Assembly: GCF_007830175.1 (NCBI RefSeq)
Contig: NZ_VLKH01000003.1
Location: 124,001 to 188,000 of the forward strand
Direction of reading: 5' to 3'
Source of the DNA: Sedimentibacter saalensis
Lineage (GTDB): Bacteria; Bacillota; Clostridia; Tissierellales; Sedimentibacteraceae
DNA: 64,000 bases
The notes below the pieces were generated by a model. The model had not been told where the DNA came from. It saw only the letters and a program-made list of their open reading frames with translations, and ran no database searches. Positions 43,527 through 50,983 of the stretch are shown here, in pieces. The first letter of the stretch is position 1, and each line of letters opens with the position of its first letter. The position numbers and the translations under genes were made by a program.

Positions 43527-43967
43527 ATGAAAAAAATATTAGTCCCTGTGGACGGTTCAACCGCTTCCCAGAAGGCGGCAGTGAAGGCAGCTGAAATTGC
43601 CAGACAATTTGGTGCTAGCATAACATTTATAACTGTAATACTGGAACCGGATTTATCAAAATACAACAAGTTTGGAGTGCTGATAGATCCTGACATGAAA
43701 AAATTAAAGGAAAAACTGAAAGAAAACGAAAAGAAAATGCTGGATTCTATAATAAACAGCCTTGATTTAAGCGATGTTCACACAAGTGAAAAAGTGATTG
43801 CCGGAGTTGCCTATGAAGAAATATTAAAAGAAGCTGAAGAAGGAAATTATGACATGATTGTAATCGGTCAGAGGGGATTTACAAAGGTTAAACGTTTCTT
43901 TCTGGGTTCCGTGGCATACAGAGTTGTGTCAGATGCAGTTTGCCCGGTTCTTGTAGTTCATGAATAA
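43527..43967 (+). CDS. Universal stress protein (UspA family), first of a tandem pair
   Basis: Small cytoplasmic alpha/beta protein of 146 residues. It opens MKKILVPVDGSTASQKAAVKAAEIA. The C-terminus has the ATP-binding G-x2-G-x9-G-S pattern in GQRGFTKVKRFFLGSVAYRV, then CPVLVVHE. This is the nucleotide-binding type, so it probably binds ATP and modulates survival under stress or growth arrest. Start ATG 43527 after TTGGAGGAAGCC; an in-frame TTG at 43515 overlaps the site. It lies 33 bp before the second copy, likely cotranscribed. Confidence 0.92.
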   Translation: MKKILVPVDGSTASQKAAVKAAEIARQFGASITFITVILEPDLSKYNKFGVLIDPDMKKLKEKLKENEKKMLDSIINSLDLSDVHTSEKVIAGVAYEEILKEAEEGNYDMIVIGQRGFTKVKRFFLGSVAYRVVSDAVCPVLVVHE

Positions 43968-44000
43968 CATATATATGATAAATAATGGAAGGTGGATCCT

Positions 44001-44453
44001 ATGAAAAAAATATTAATACCTATTGATGGTTCTGAAGCTTCTAAAAAAGCAGCAGAAAAAGCAGTATCCGTTGGAAAATTAATTGATGCAGAACTTACAT
44101 TCATAACAGTTGCAAATCTTCCCACAGAAGACAAATATTCATATTTTGGAATGACCGTAGAAAATGCATTTATAGCAAACCGCAAAAATATGCTGAAGCA
44201 ACTGATTGTTGAAGAAGGCAGAATGCTTGATATTCTGGTAAGAAACATTGATACAGAAAATCTCAGGATTAATAAAAAAGTAATCGTGGGAGTGCCTGCA
44301 GAAGAAATTGTAAAGCTTGCAGCTGAAGAAAAATTTGACTTCATAGTAATTGGAAGAAGAGGCTTTTCAAAAGTTGAACGCTTTTTTGTAGGCTCGGTTA
44401 CCCAGAAGGTAATTTCAGCCTCACCTTGTCCTGTAATGGTGGTTAACGTATAA
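44001..44453 (+). CDS. Universal stress protein (UspA family), second of a tandem pair
   Basis: Paralogue of the preceding protein, 150 residues: MKKILIPIDGSEASKKAAEKAVSVG at the start, and GRRGFSKVERFFVGSVTQKV with the ATP-binding glycine pattern near the end. The middle is diverged and longer around NAFIANRKNMLKQL. ATG 44001 follows GGAAGGTGGATCCT. The usp transcript would end at the AAGTCCTTAACAGGACTT hairpin, which is present twice because repeat copy 4 separates the two copies. Confidence 0.92.
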   Translation: MKKILIPIDGSEASKKAAEKAVSVGKLIDAELTFITVANLPTEDKYSYFGMTVENAFIANRKNMLKQLIVEEGRMLDILVRNIDTENLRINKKVIVGVPAEEIVKLAAEEKFDFIVIGRRGFSKVERFFVGSVTQKVISASPCPVMVVNV

Positions 44454-44454
44454 A

Positions 44455-44478
44455 AATAAGTCCTTAACAGGACTTATT
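44455..44478 (+). terminator. Terminator hairpin, upstream duplicate
   Basis: AATAAGTCC-TTAACA-GGACTTATT, immediately after the second usp stop. It is identical over 21 bp (44458-44478) to the hairpin at 44758-44778 but lacks the T-run found there. Confidence 0.7.
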
Positions 44479-44757
44479 ATGATGATGACAAATTTGTTTC
44501 AATAGTGTAGGGAAGACTGCTGTCCTCTCGAAGATAACAAAATTGTTGAATTTATACCACGGGCGGATACAAGATGAAGTCACTGAAAAACTATACATTT
44601 ATTCGCTGTCATTCTGAGAGCTTGCTCGAAGAATCTCATGTTTTCAACAAAAGATGAGATCCTTCACTAACGTTCAGGATGACAAAATAGACTTTTTCAG
44701 TGGTCTCTACAAGATCCGCCCCTACAACTTATGGAAAATAGGTTTGTCAATAGTCTA
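44479..44757. repeat. Interspersed terminator-associated repeat, copy 4 (with nested insertion)
   Basis: Its right end GTTTGTCAATAGTCT (44741-44755) is the complement of the family motif AGACTATTGACAAAC and abuts the second terminator hairpin. Its left end GATGACAAATTTGTTT (44482-44497) resembles the same terminal sequence inverted. It contains a degraded GGGAAGAC...GTCCTCTC hairpin, then GGGCGGAT...ATCCGCCC arms split by the nested 132-bp element. Flanked by a 21-bp perfect direct repeat that includes the whole terminator hairpin. Confidence 0.85.
44576..44707. mobile_element. MITE-like palindromic element nested in repeat copy 4
   Basis: A 132-bp element bounded by the 8-bp direct repeat TACAAGAT (44568-44575 and 44708-44715). 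Terminal inverted repeats are GAAGTCACTGAAAAAC and, from the other end, GAGACCACTGAAAAAG (13 of 16 match). Internal arms are GTCATTCTGAG...GAAGAATCTCATG and GATGAGATCCTTC...CAGGATGAC. Similar to 7647-7777. Confidence 0.75.
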
Positions 44758-44784
44758 AAGTCCTTAACAGGACTTATTTTTATG
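44758..44784 (+). terminator. Terminator hairpin, downstream duplicate with T-run
   Basis: Hairpin with arms AAGTCC/GGACTT followed by ATTTTTATG. It would serve the usp genes and, less well, the convergent dctP gene. Confidence 0.75.
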
Positions 44785-44789
44785 CTATT

Positions 44790-45842
44790 TTATTTTGCTT
44801 GTCTGAAAATATCCATGAGTTCTTTGCCCATTATTGGTTCATACTCAGTATATACTGACTGAACTTTGTCTCTAAACACGCCCATTTGTTCAGGTGTAAG
44901 TTCGTTTACCTTAACACCGCCGTCAATGAAATTCTTTGTATGAACTGCATCTAATTCTCTTGTTATTTGTCTCTGATACAAGCATGCTTCTTTTGCTGCA
45001 TCTTGTAATATCTGTTGAGTTGCAGGATCAAAGCTTTCAAACTTATCCTTGTTCATACCAAGAATAATTACGTCGTATGAATAGTTCCAAACTGTCATAT
45101 ATTTCTGCACTTCATTTATCTTTGATGAAGCAATTGTATCAAGAGGATTTTCCTGTCCGTCTATTGTTCCCTGCTGCAATGCTGTGAATACTTCTCCAAA
45201 GTTCATTGTTATAGGGTCAGCACCCAATGCTTTAAAGAGAGATATAAACATTTTAATTCCAGGTATTCTTATTTTCATTCCAGCAATATCTGCGGGAGTT
45301 TCAACAGGTCTTACGTTGTTTGTAAGCTGTCTGAAACCATTTTGTCCATAACCAAGACCTACAATGTTCTTTTCAAGCAATATTTTATTTAGAGCTTCGC
45401 CGCCGGCTCCGTCAATTATCTTGTCTGCTGTTTCAACATCAGGAATTAAGAAAGGAAGACTTACAACACCAAATCTTTCATCCATTACTGAATATATGAT
45501 GTTTGAGTGGAATGTGAAGTCTGTTGAACCTGACATAAGCATTTCTATACCCTTGCTCTGGTTACCGCCTGAAAGCTGATCATTTGGATAAATTTTAATT
45601 TCAATTTGACCATTTGTTTTTTCAGCAACTATTTCTGCAAATTTTGCTGCACCTTTTGCCCATGTTGATGTGTCAGATGCTGTAACGCTCATTTTTAAAG
45701 TTTGTTTTTCAACTGCCGGTGCTTGTGCTGCAGGTGTTTCTGCTGCAGGTTTTTCTGCTGTTTTTTGTGAACATCCTGTTAATCCAATGCTTAAAACTAA
45801 AGCTGCTACCATAATAAGTGATAATATTTTTTTCATTTTCAT
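44790..45842 (-). CDS. dctP: TRAP transporter solute-binding lipoprotein (second DctP)
   Basis: Extracytoplasmic receptor of 350 residues. A signal peptide with lipobox GLTGC (Cys24) is followed by a Pro/Ala/Glu linker. The DctP fold carries KIYPNDQLSGGNQSKGIEML, ERFGVVSLPFLIPD, MKIRIPGIKMFISLFKALGA with the carboxylate-binding Arg, and MNFGEVFTALQQGTIDGQENP. It is clearly a paralogue of the protein encoded at 49713-50741, with long identical stretches, but has no membrane subunits of its own and lies beyond tdh. It has its own sigma-54 promoter. It probably shares the DctQM permease. Ligand unknown, presumably an organic acid. Confidence 0.92.
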   Translation of the reverse strand: MKMKKILSLIMVAALVLSIGLTGCSQKTAEKPAAETPAAQAPAVEKQTLKMSVTASDTSTWAKGAAKFAEIVAEKTNGQIEIKIYPNDQLSGGNQSKGIEMLMSGSTDFTFHSNIIYSVMDERFGVVSLPFLIPDVETADKIIDGAGGEALNKILLEKNIVGLGYGQNGFRQLTNNVRPVETPADIAGMKIRIPGIKMFISLFKALGADPITMNFGEVFTALQQGTIDGQENPLDTIASSKINEVQKYMTVWNYSYDVIILGMNKDKFESFDPATQQILQDAAKEACLYQRQITRELDAVHTKNFIDGGVKVNELTPEQMGVFRDKVQSVYTEYEPIMGKELMDIFRQAK

Positions 45843-46002
45843 ATCCTCCCTAGGTTATATTCTTTGAATATTATCTCGTTAAATAAAAACAGTTGATATT
45901 GATTAATTATACTCCTTTCTGAATTCATGGTTTGTAATCGTTTTCTCGTGAAAGTCAAGTTTATCACGCATAATCATTGCATAAATTATACTGAGAAAAT
46001 GT

Positions 46003-46019
46003 TTGCAAAATATGTGCCA
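46003..46019 (-). promoter_or_regulatory. Sigma-54 promoter of the second dctP
   Basis: Minus strand TGGCAC, five bases, TTGCAA: full consensus, about 160 bp before the dctP start. Confidence 0.88.
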
Positions 46020-46080
46020 ACTATGAAAACCCTTTCATTTCAACATAATTCTAAAATATGATTAAATACTGATAAATTTA

Positions 46081-46119
46081 ATGCTCAAATTTTTAGCACG
46101 CTGCTAAAATTTTGAGCAT
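46081..46119. promoter_or_regulatory. Long dyad, candidate EBP binding site (UAS)
   Basis: Two 18-bp arms, ATGCTCAAATTTTTAGCA and its inverted match with one difference, around CGC. It lies about 80 bp upstream of the -24/-12 promoter. The arm recurs almost exactly at 60859-60875. A plus-strand T-run follows, so a structural role is possible, but no plus-strand gene precedes it. Confidence 0.6.
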
Positions 46120-46166
46120 ATTTTTGTTTAAATATTAAGCATATTGCATTTATTTAATTTTGTTTT

Positions 46167-46198
46167 GCTGCAGCAATGAATTTATTCCTTGCTGCAGC
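46167..46198 (-). terminator. Hairpin after tdh
   Basis: GCTGCAGCAA...TTGCTGCAGC perfect 10-bp arms with a 12-base loop, 19 bp past the tdh stop. The run that follows on the minus strand is A-rich rather than T-rich, so termination is uncertain; it may protect the 3' end. Confidence 0.45.
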
Positions 46199-46216
46199 GT
46201 GGAAATAATAATATTA

Positions 46217-47248
46217 TTAAGGAACCAAAATTACTTTGCCGCCAATTCCTTTTTGAGAAATATCAAATCCTTCTTCAAATTCCTCAAGCTTCAAAACATG
46301 AGTTATAACAGGATCAATATTCAAAAGGCCCTTGTCGAGAAGATTAGACATTACAGTCCATGTTTCAAACATTTTTCTTCCATGTATTCCTATAATTGTT
46401 GCTTCTTTAAATATAACCTGTGAACCAAGGTCAATTTCCAGAGGTCTTGATGGCAAACCTATTAAAGCAACCATGCCGCCTTTTCTCAGCCCCTTAAAAC
46501 CGTCAAGAATAGCTGCAGTGCTTCCTGAAGCATCAATAAATGCATCAACGCCCACCCCGTTTGTAAGTTCCTTAAGTTTGTCAGCAGAATTAATCAATGA
46601 TGAATTTATTACTTCTGTTGCTCCTAATTCCTTTGCAATACCAAGTCTGTATTCATTTATATCAATTGCATATATGTTTGCTGCTCCAAATGCCTTGGCA
46701 GTGTTTACTGCCATTAATCCTATGGGACCGCATCCTATTACTGCTATATTTTTTCCTGAAGCCTGGACTTCTACGCATGATCTTACTGCTGTACCAAGAG
46801 GTTCTAACACCGCCCCCACATTTGGGCTTATTGTTTCAGGAATTTTGACAGCGCATACTGCAGGTATTTTTGAGTATTCTGCAAAGCATCCATTTGTGTG
46901 TACTCCATACAGTTTCAAATTCTGGCATATGTGCTGCTGTCCGTTTTTACACTGGTAGCACTGACCACATGGAATATGTGTATCACATGCCACATAATCT
47001 CCGACTTCCAATGTCTTGACACCCGGTCCTACTTCAACCACTTCAGCGCTGCATTCATGTCCTAAAATTGTAGGAAGCGTAATGTTGTTGTTTTGTGCCC
47101 AGTTGTTCCAGTTATAGATGTGTTGATCTGTGCCGCATATAGCTGCAGCTTTAATTTTTATTAATACTTCGCCCTCTTCAAGCACTGGCATTTCAACATC
47201 TTTTAAAACCGCGCCCATACCAGCATTTTCTTTTACCACTGCTCTCAT
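46217..47248 (-). CDS. tdh: Zinc-dependent medium-chain dehydrogenase, threonine 3-dehydrogenase-like
   Basis: NAD(P)+-dependent zinc alcohol dehydrogenase of 343 residues. AAICGTDQHIYNWNNWAQ (about 36-53) is very close to the threonine dehydrogenase catalytic segment with Cys-x-Thr-x2-His. GHECSAEVVEVGPGV supplies the next zinc ligands, and the structural zinc site is CGQCYQCKNGQQHIC (about 97-111). The Rossmann motif is VIGCGPIGLMAVNTA, followed by IDINEYRLGIAKELGA as in Tdh. 2,3-butanediol or sorbitol dehydrogenase activity is an alternative, which matters because an acetoin-type dehydrogenase complex is nearby. It lies 55 bp after the PPC-domain gene, same strand. Confidence 0.85.
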   Translation of the reverse strand: MRAVVKENAGMGAVLKDVEMPVLEEGEVLIKIKAAAICGTDQHIYNWNNWAQNNNITLPTILGHECSAEVVEVGPGVKTLEVGDYVACDTHIPCGQCYQCKNGQQHICQNLKLYGVHTNGCFAEYSKIPAVCAVKIPETISPNVGAVLEPLGTAVRSCVEVQASGKNIAVIGCGPIGLMAVNTAKAFGAANIYAIDINEYRLGIAKELGATEVINSSLINSADKLKELTNGVGVDAFIDASGSTAAILDGFKGLRKGGMVALIGLPSRPLEIDLGSQVIFKEATIIGIHGRKMFETWTVMSNLLDKGLLNIDPVITHVLKLEEFEEGFDISQKGIGGKVILVP

Positions 47249-47303
47249 TTCTTTTCTCCTGAATAAATTAGTTTAGTCTGCCCCATTGGTTGTTTTAACT
47301 TAA

Positions 47304-47777
47304 TTATTTTATTTTAAACAGTTTAAAACCGGTTTGATTATCGAATTCTCTTTTATATTCTGCATTTTCAATTTCATGAATCACTATTTCAGCAGTAGCT
47401 GCAACACGATTTCCGCCGTCTACAAAGTGTCCGCCAAAAACTCTCATATACTTGTCGCTTACAAGCATATGAAGATGAATTGACAAATTTCCATTGTCTT
47501 CAGTACCTATAAGTCCCTGACCTGCCAAAAGTTCCAACGGTCCTTCAACATCTACGGAATCACTGTATACAAATCCTATTTTTCCTTCTTCATTTGGAAT
47601 TGCATAAATGAATCTTCCTGTGTCAAGGCTTCCTAAAAGTCCTGTGATATATCCGTTTTTTATTCCATATTCTTCGCATATTTCTCTGATTCCTGTAAGC
47701 AGGTCTTCGCCCCTTGGAATTCTTCCCACAATTACTCTTTTAATGTTAGCTTCCTTTGTATGTTCCCTTACATTCAT
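47304..47777 (-). CDS. PPC/DUF296 domain protein
   Basis: Single-domain protein of 157 residues. The family (plant AHL proteins and bacterial relatives) forms a trimer; many are annotated as DNA-binding, though bacterial members keep a likely metal site. Here the site is visible as LSIHLHMLVSD and RVFGGHFVDGG (about 98-120), giving three histidines. The start GRIPRGEDLLTGIREICEE is also typical. I start at ATG 47777 after GAGGAGATATATA; five more codons upstream are open but overlap that site. Lies between the TRAP permease genes and tdh. An enzymatic or regulatory role in the imported acid's catabolism is possible but not shown. Confidence 0.85.
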   Translation of the reverse strand: MNVREHTKEANIKRVIVGRIPRGEDLLTGIREICEEYGIKNGYITGLLGSLDTGRFIYAIPNEEGKIGFVYSDSVDVEGPLELLAGQGLIGTEDNGNLSIHLHMLVSDKYMRVFGGHFVDGGNRVAATAEIVIHEIENAEYKREFDNQTGFKLFKIK

Positions 47778-47792
47778 TATATATCTCCTCAT

Positions 47793-47830
47793 TTTTTGAT
47801 AAAATAAAGATGGATTAAATAATCCATCTT
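47793..47830 (-). terminator. Terminator between dctM and the PPC-domain gene
   Basis: AAGATGGATT-ATTT-AATCCATCTT then TATTTTATC on the minus strand. The PPC-domain start is only 30 bp further on, so downstream genes may depend on read-through. Confidence 0.7.
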
Positions 47831-47876
47831 CTTAAATTCATTATTAAATAAATTTACAGGATTAAAATAATTTGAT

Positions 47877-49160
47877 TTATTTAATTCCCATCATATTTGG
47901 TAACCATAAGATTATATCCGGTACATAAGTTATCAGGAACAACACTATCAGAGAAGCTATTAAGTAAGGAACAACTGCTTTTGATATTTGTCCAAGACTA
48001 ATTTTTGAAACTCCGCACGCTACGTACAGGTTAACTCCTACCGGAGGTGTAATCATTCCTATTGCAAGGTTCATTGTCATAACAACGCCAAGAGCAATTG
48101 GATCATAGCCTAACTGAGTTGCAACCGGAAGCATTATAGGTGTAAATATATAAAGTGCTGATGTTGCATCCAGGAAACATCCTGCAATTAAAAGTATTAT
48201 GTTTACTATGAACAGGAACATGTACTTGCTTCCTGATACTGACAATAATAAATCACTTGCCATGTCAGAAATTCCTTCTGTTGTGCAGAACCAAGCAAAC
48301 AATCCTGCTGCAGCAACTATAAACATTACTATTGCTGAACCTATAGCAGATTCAACCATCAAATCATATAAATCTTTTGCTTTAATTTTTCTGTATACAA
48401 ACACACCTACCAAAATACCGTAAACTGCTGAAACTGCAGCTGCTTCTGTTGGTGTGAAGAATCCTCCGTATATACCGCCAAGAATTATAACCGGCATCAT
48501 CAAGCCCCAGATTGCATCTTTAAAGGCTTCCCATCTTTCTTTTGCTGAAGCCTTTGGAACTGGTTCAATATCCATTTTCTTTGCCATTATTAAGCTGGCA
48601 ATAACTAAGGCTGTTCCCATCAATAGACCTGGAACAATACCAGCCATGAATATTTTACCTATTGATACTCCGGCGATTGCACCATATACAACAAATGGAA
48701 TACTTGGAGGAATAATAACTCCTATACCACCTGCTGTTGCCATTAATGCTGAAGACATTCCTTTTGAATAACCTGCATTTATCATTGCAGGTATTATAAT
48801 TACTCCAAGTGATGCAACAGTTGCCGGACCAGAACCTGAAATTGCGGCAAAGAAGCACGAAGTTATAACACCTACTATTGCCAGTCCGCCTGTTTTGTGT
48901 CCGACAAACTTATTGGCAAGATTGATCAGCTTATCTGAAATACCTGCTTTTTCCATTGTATTTCCTGCAAGCATGAAAAACGGTATTGCCAACAATGTAA
49001 ACTTACCTATGTTAGCATATATTTGCATTGGAAACATGTCCAAAGGCAGTCCAGTTACTACCATGGCTATAAGAGATGAGGCACCAAGGCTCAGTGCTAT
49101 AGGTACATTTAATAATAACAATGCTGCAAAGGAAATAAATAATAATGCTGCTGTATTCAT
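47877..49160 (-). CDS. dctM: TRAP transporter large permease
   Basis: Integral membrane protein of 427 residues, about 12 helices, of the DctM/ion-transporter superfamily. Characteristic stretches: LAIPFFMLAGNTMEKAGISDKLI, FFAAISGSGPATVASLGVIIIPAM (about 109-132), GGIGVIIPPSIPFVVYGAIAGVSIGKIFMAGI and MNLAIGMITPPVGVNLYVACG. It drives Na+-coupled uptake of the acid delivered by DctP. Its ATG overlaps the dctQ stop as TAATG. A terminator follows. Confidence 0.95.
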   Translation of the reverse strand: MNTAALLFISFAALLLLNVPIALSLGASSLIAMVVTGLPLDMFPMQIYANIGKFTLLAIPFFMLAGNTMEKAGISDKLINLANKFVGHKTGGLAIVGVITSCFFAAISGSGPATVASLGVIIIPAMINAGYSKGMSSALMATAGGIGVIIPPSIPFVVYGAIAGVSIGKIFMAGIVPGLLMGTALVIASLIMAKKMDIEPVPKASAKERWEAFKDAIWGLMMPVIILGGIYGGFFTPTEAAAVSAVYGILVGVFVYRKIKAKDLYDLMVESAIGSAIVMFIVAAAGLFAWFCTTEGISDMASDLLLSVSGSKYMFLFIVNIILLIAGCFLDATSALYIFTPIMLPVATQLGYDPIALGVVMTMNLAIGMITPPVGVNLYVACGVSKISLGQISKAVVPYLIASLIVLFLITYVPDIILWLPNMMGIK

Positions 49161-49636
49161 TATTTTCCCTCCTTATCTGATTGTTTAAAAGCTTTAATAG
49201 TCCATTCTGTAAATCTTAACAAGATAAATATTCCGCCTACAGGTAAAAACATTCCAAACCACCATTCAGGCCAACCCAGAGATGGGGTTGTAATTCCCAT
49301 AGCAATTTCACCCTTAACCATAACTAAACCATATCTAATTAAATAAACTGAGAAAAATGCTGCCACTGCCCAAGTAACCAATGATACATACTTTTGAAAT
49401 TTCTTTGGCAATAAGTCAGTTAATACGCTTAAACCTAAATGACCGCCTCTTTTTGCTGCGGCGGCTGCTCCCAACAATGTTATGAGTATAAACATTGATG
49501 TTGTTAATTCCTCCAAGAAAGACATTGACAATCCCAGGAACTTTCTTGAAATAACATTTATTACTGTGATAAAGGTCATTACTGTCAGTCCAAAAGCCAT
49601 GATGTAATTCTCAAAATTACCGAAAAACTTTTTCAT
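49160..49636 (-). CDS. dctQ: TRAP transporter small permease
   Basis: Membrane protein of 158 residues with four helices (about 10-32, 45-62, 83-107, 125-147). Family features are VTMFITVINVISRKFLGLSMSFLEELTTSMFI and RRGGHLGLSVLTDLLPKKF, plus the C-terminal FGMFLPVGGIFILLRFTEW. It pairs with DctM. Start ATG 49636 after CGGAGGTAGCG. A strong 18-bp hairpin lies between it and dctP. Confidence 0.93.
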   Translation of the reverse strand: MKKFFGNFENYIMAFGLTVMTFITVINVISRKFLGLSMSFLEELTTSMFILITLLGAAAAAKRGGHLGLSVLTDLLPKKFQKYVSLVTWAVAAFFSVYLIRYGLVMVKGEIAMGITTPSLGWPEWWFGMFLPVGGIFILLRFTEWTIKAFKQSDKEGK

Positions 49637-49661
49637 CGCTACCTCCGTTTTACTTTAAGTT

Positions 49662-49701
49662 AAAATTTTTTTCTAAGCCTTTCGGCTTAGAAAAAAATTT
49701 T
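49662..49701. terminator. Perfect 18-bp inverted repeat between dctP and dctQ
   Basis: Arms of 18 bp around TTTC; the GC-containing core is CTAAGCC/GGCTTAG inside long A/T runs. It is positioned to terminate part of the transcripts or protect the dctP 3' end, so that binding protein exceeds permease. Confidence 0.75.
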
Positions 49702-49712
49702 ATTTGTTGCTA

Positions 49713-50741
49713 CTATCTGAAAGCATCAATAAGGTCTTTTCCCATTATTGGTTCATATTCAGCATATACAGGTTGAACTGCTTCTTTGAACACTGCTTTT
49801 TGCTCTGGTGTTAATGTGTTTACTTTCATGCCGCCGTCAATAAATTGCTGAGTTTGTGTAGCTGCTTTTTCTCTGTTGATTTGTCTCTGGTAAGCAATAG
49901 CTTCTTTTGCAGCATCTTTAATGATTTGTTGATCTTCTGCGCTGAAGCTTTCAAACTTGTCTTTGTTCATTCCAAGTATGATTGCATCATATGCATAATC
50001 CCATACAGTCATATATTCCTGAACTTCATTGATTTTTGATGAAGAAATAACGTCTGTTGGATTTTCCTGTCCGTCAATTGTTCCTTGCTGTAAAGCTGTA
50101 AACACTTCACCGAAGTTCATTGTTATAGGGTCAGCGCCTAAAGTTTTGTAAAGAGATATGAACATTTTGATTCCAGGTATTCTTATTTTCATACCAGCCA
50201 TATCAGCAGGTGATTCAACAGCTTTTTTGCTGTTTGTCAATTGTCTGAAACCATTTTCACCAAAACCAAGACCTACTATGTTCTTTTCAAGCAATATTTT
50301 ATTTAATGCTTCTCCAGCTTCTCCGTCAAGCAATTTATCTGCAGTAGCAGTATCTTGAATTAAGAATGGTAAGCTTACAACTCCGAATCTTTCATCCATT
50401 ACTGAGTAAATTATATTAGAGTGGAAAGTCAAATCTGTTGAACCTGACATAAGCATTTCAATACCCTTGCTTTGATTTCCGCCTGATAACTGATCATTAG
50501 GATATACCTTAACTTCAATTCTTCCGTTTGTTTTTTCGCCAACTATTTCAGCGAATTTTTTAGCACCTAAAGTCCAAGTTGATGTGTCTGCAGTTGTAGT
50601 ACTAAATTTCAAAGTTACCTTTTCCCCTGTAGATCCGGCAGGCTTATCTCCAGCTGGCTGCTCTGATTTTGATGAGCATCCTGTCAAGCCTACACTTAAT
50701 GTCAAGACTGCTACAAGTATAAGGGATAATATTTTTTTCAT
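49713..50741 (-). CDS. dctP: TRAP transporter solute-binding lipoprotein (first DctP)
   Basis: Receptor of 342 residues, first gene of dctP-dctQ-dctM. Lipobox GLTGC (Cys22). DctP motifs KVYPNDQLSGGNQSKGIEML, ERFGVVSLPFLIQD, MKIRIPGIKMFISLYKTLGA and MNFGEVFTALQQGTIDGQENP. Compared with the 44.8-kb paralogue, the linker is shorter and Gly-rich (AGDKPAGSTGEK), while the ligand-contact stretches are nearly identical. It has a strong sigma-54 promoter. Start ATG 50741 after AGGAGGAATTTAAGTA. Confidence 0.94.
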   Translation of the reverse strand: MKKILSLILVAVLTLSVGLTGCSSKSEQPAGDKPAGSTGEKVTLKFSTTTADTSTWTLGAKKFAEIVGEKTNGRIEVKVYPNDQLSGGNQSKGIEMLMSGSTDLTFHSNIIYSVMDERFGVVSLPFLIQDTATADKLLDGEAGEALNKILLEKNIVGLGFGENGFRQLTNSKKAVESPADMAGMKIRIPGIKMFISLYKTLGADPITMNFGEVFTALQQGTIDGQENPTDVISSSKINEVQEYMTVWDYAYDAIILGMNKDKFESFSAEDQQIIKDAAKEAIAYQRQINREKAATQTQQFIDGGMKVNTLTPEQKAVFKEAVQPVYAEYEPIMGKDLIDAFR

Positions 50742-50782
50742 TACTTAAATTCCTCCTAAAAGTTTTTTGATTACATATATAC

Positions 50783-50799
50783 TTGCAATTGATATGCCA
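50783..50799 (-). promoter_or_regulatory. Sigma-54 promoter of dctPQM
   Basis: Minus strand TGGCAT, five bases, TTGCAA, about 40 bp before the dctP start. Confidence 0.87.
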
Positions 50800-50922
50800 A
50801 TTTTAATACCAAGTCAGAAAAACATTTGCATTTACATAAAGTTAATTTTACATCAAACTCAAAACAAACATTTGCAAACTGTAATTTTATTGAATGTTAA
50901 AATTTTGTGCACTCGTTTGCGC

Positions 50923-50959
50923 ATTTTTTTAGCAGTGCCAATTTTTTTAGCACTGCTAA
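50923..50959. promoter_or_regulatory. Candidate EBP binding sites (UAS) for dctPQM
   Basis: TTAGCAGTGC and GCACTGCTAA (50929-50959) form a 10-bp dyad. ATTTTTTTAGCA occurs twice, 18 bp apart (50923-50934 and 50941-50952). Located about 150 bp upstream of the -24/-12 promoter, directly after the EBP gene. Confidence 0.6.
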
Positions 50960-50983
50960 TTTTCATTTGTTGATTCAAAATAA

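Noticed and set aside
46332..46958. 208-codon plus-strand open frame inside tdh
   Set aside because: Antisense shadow of a well-supported dehydrogenase; composition reflects codon bias of the opposite strand.
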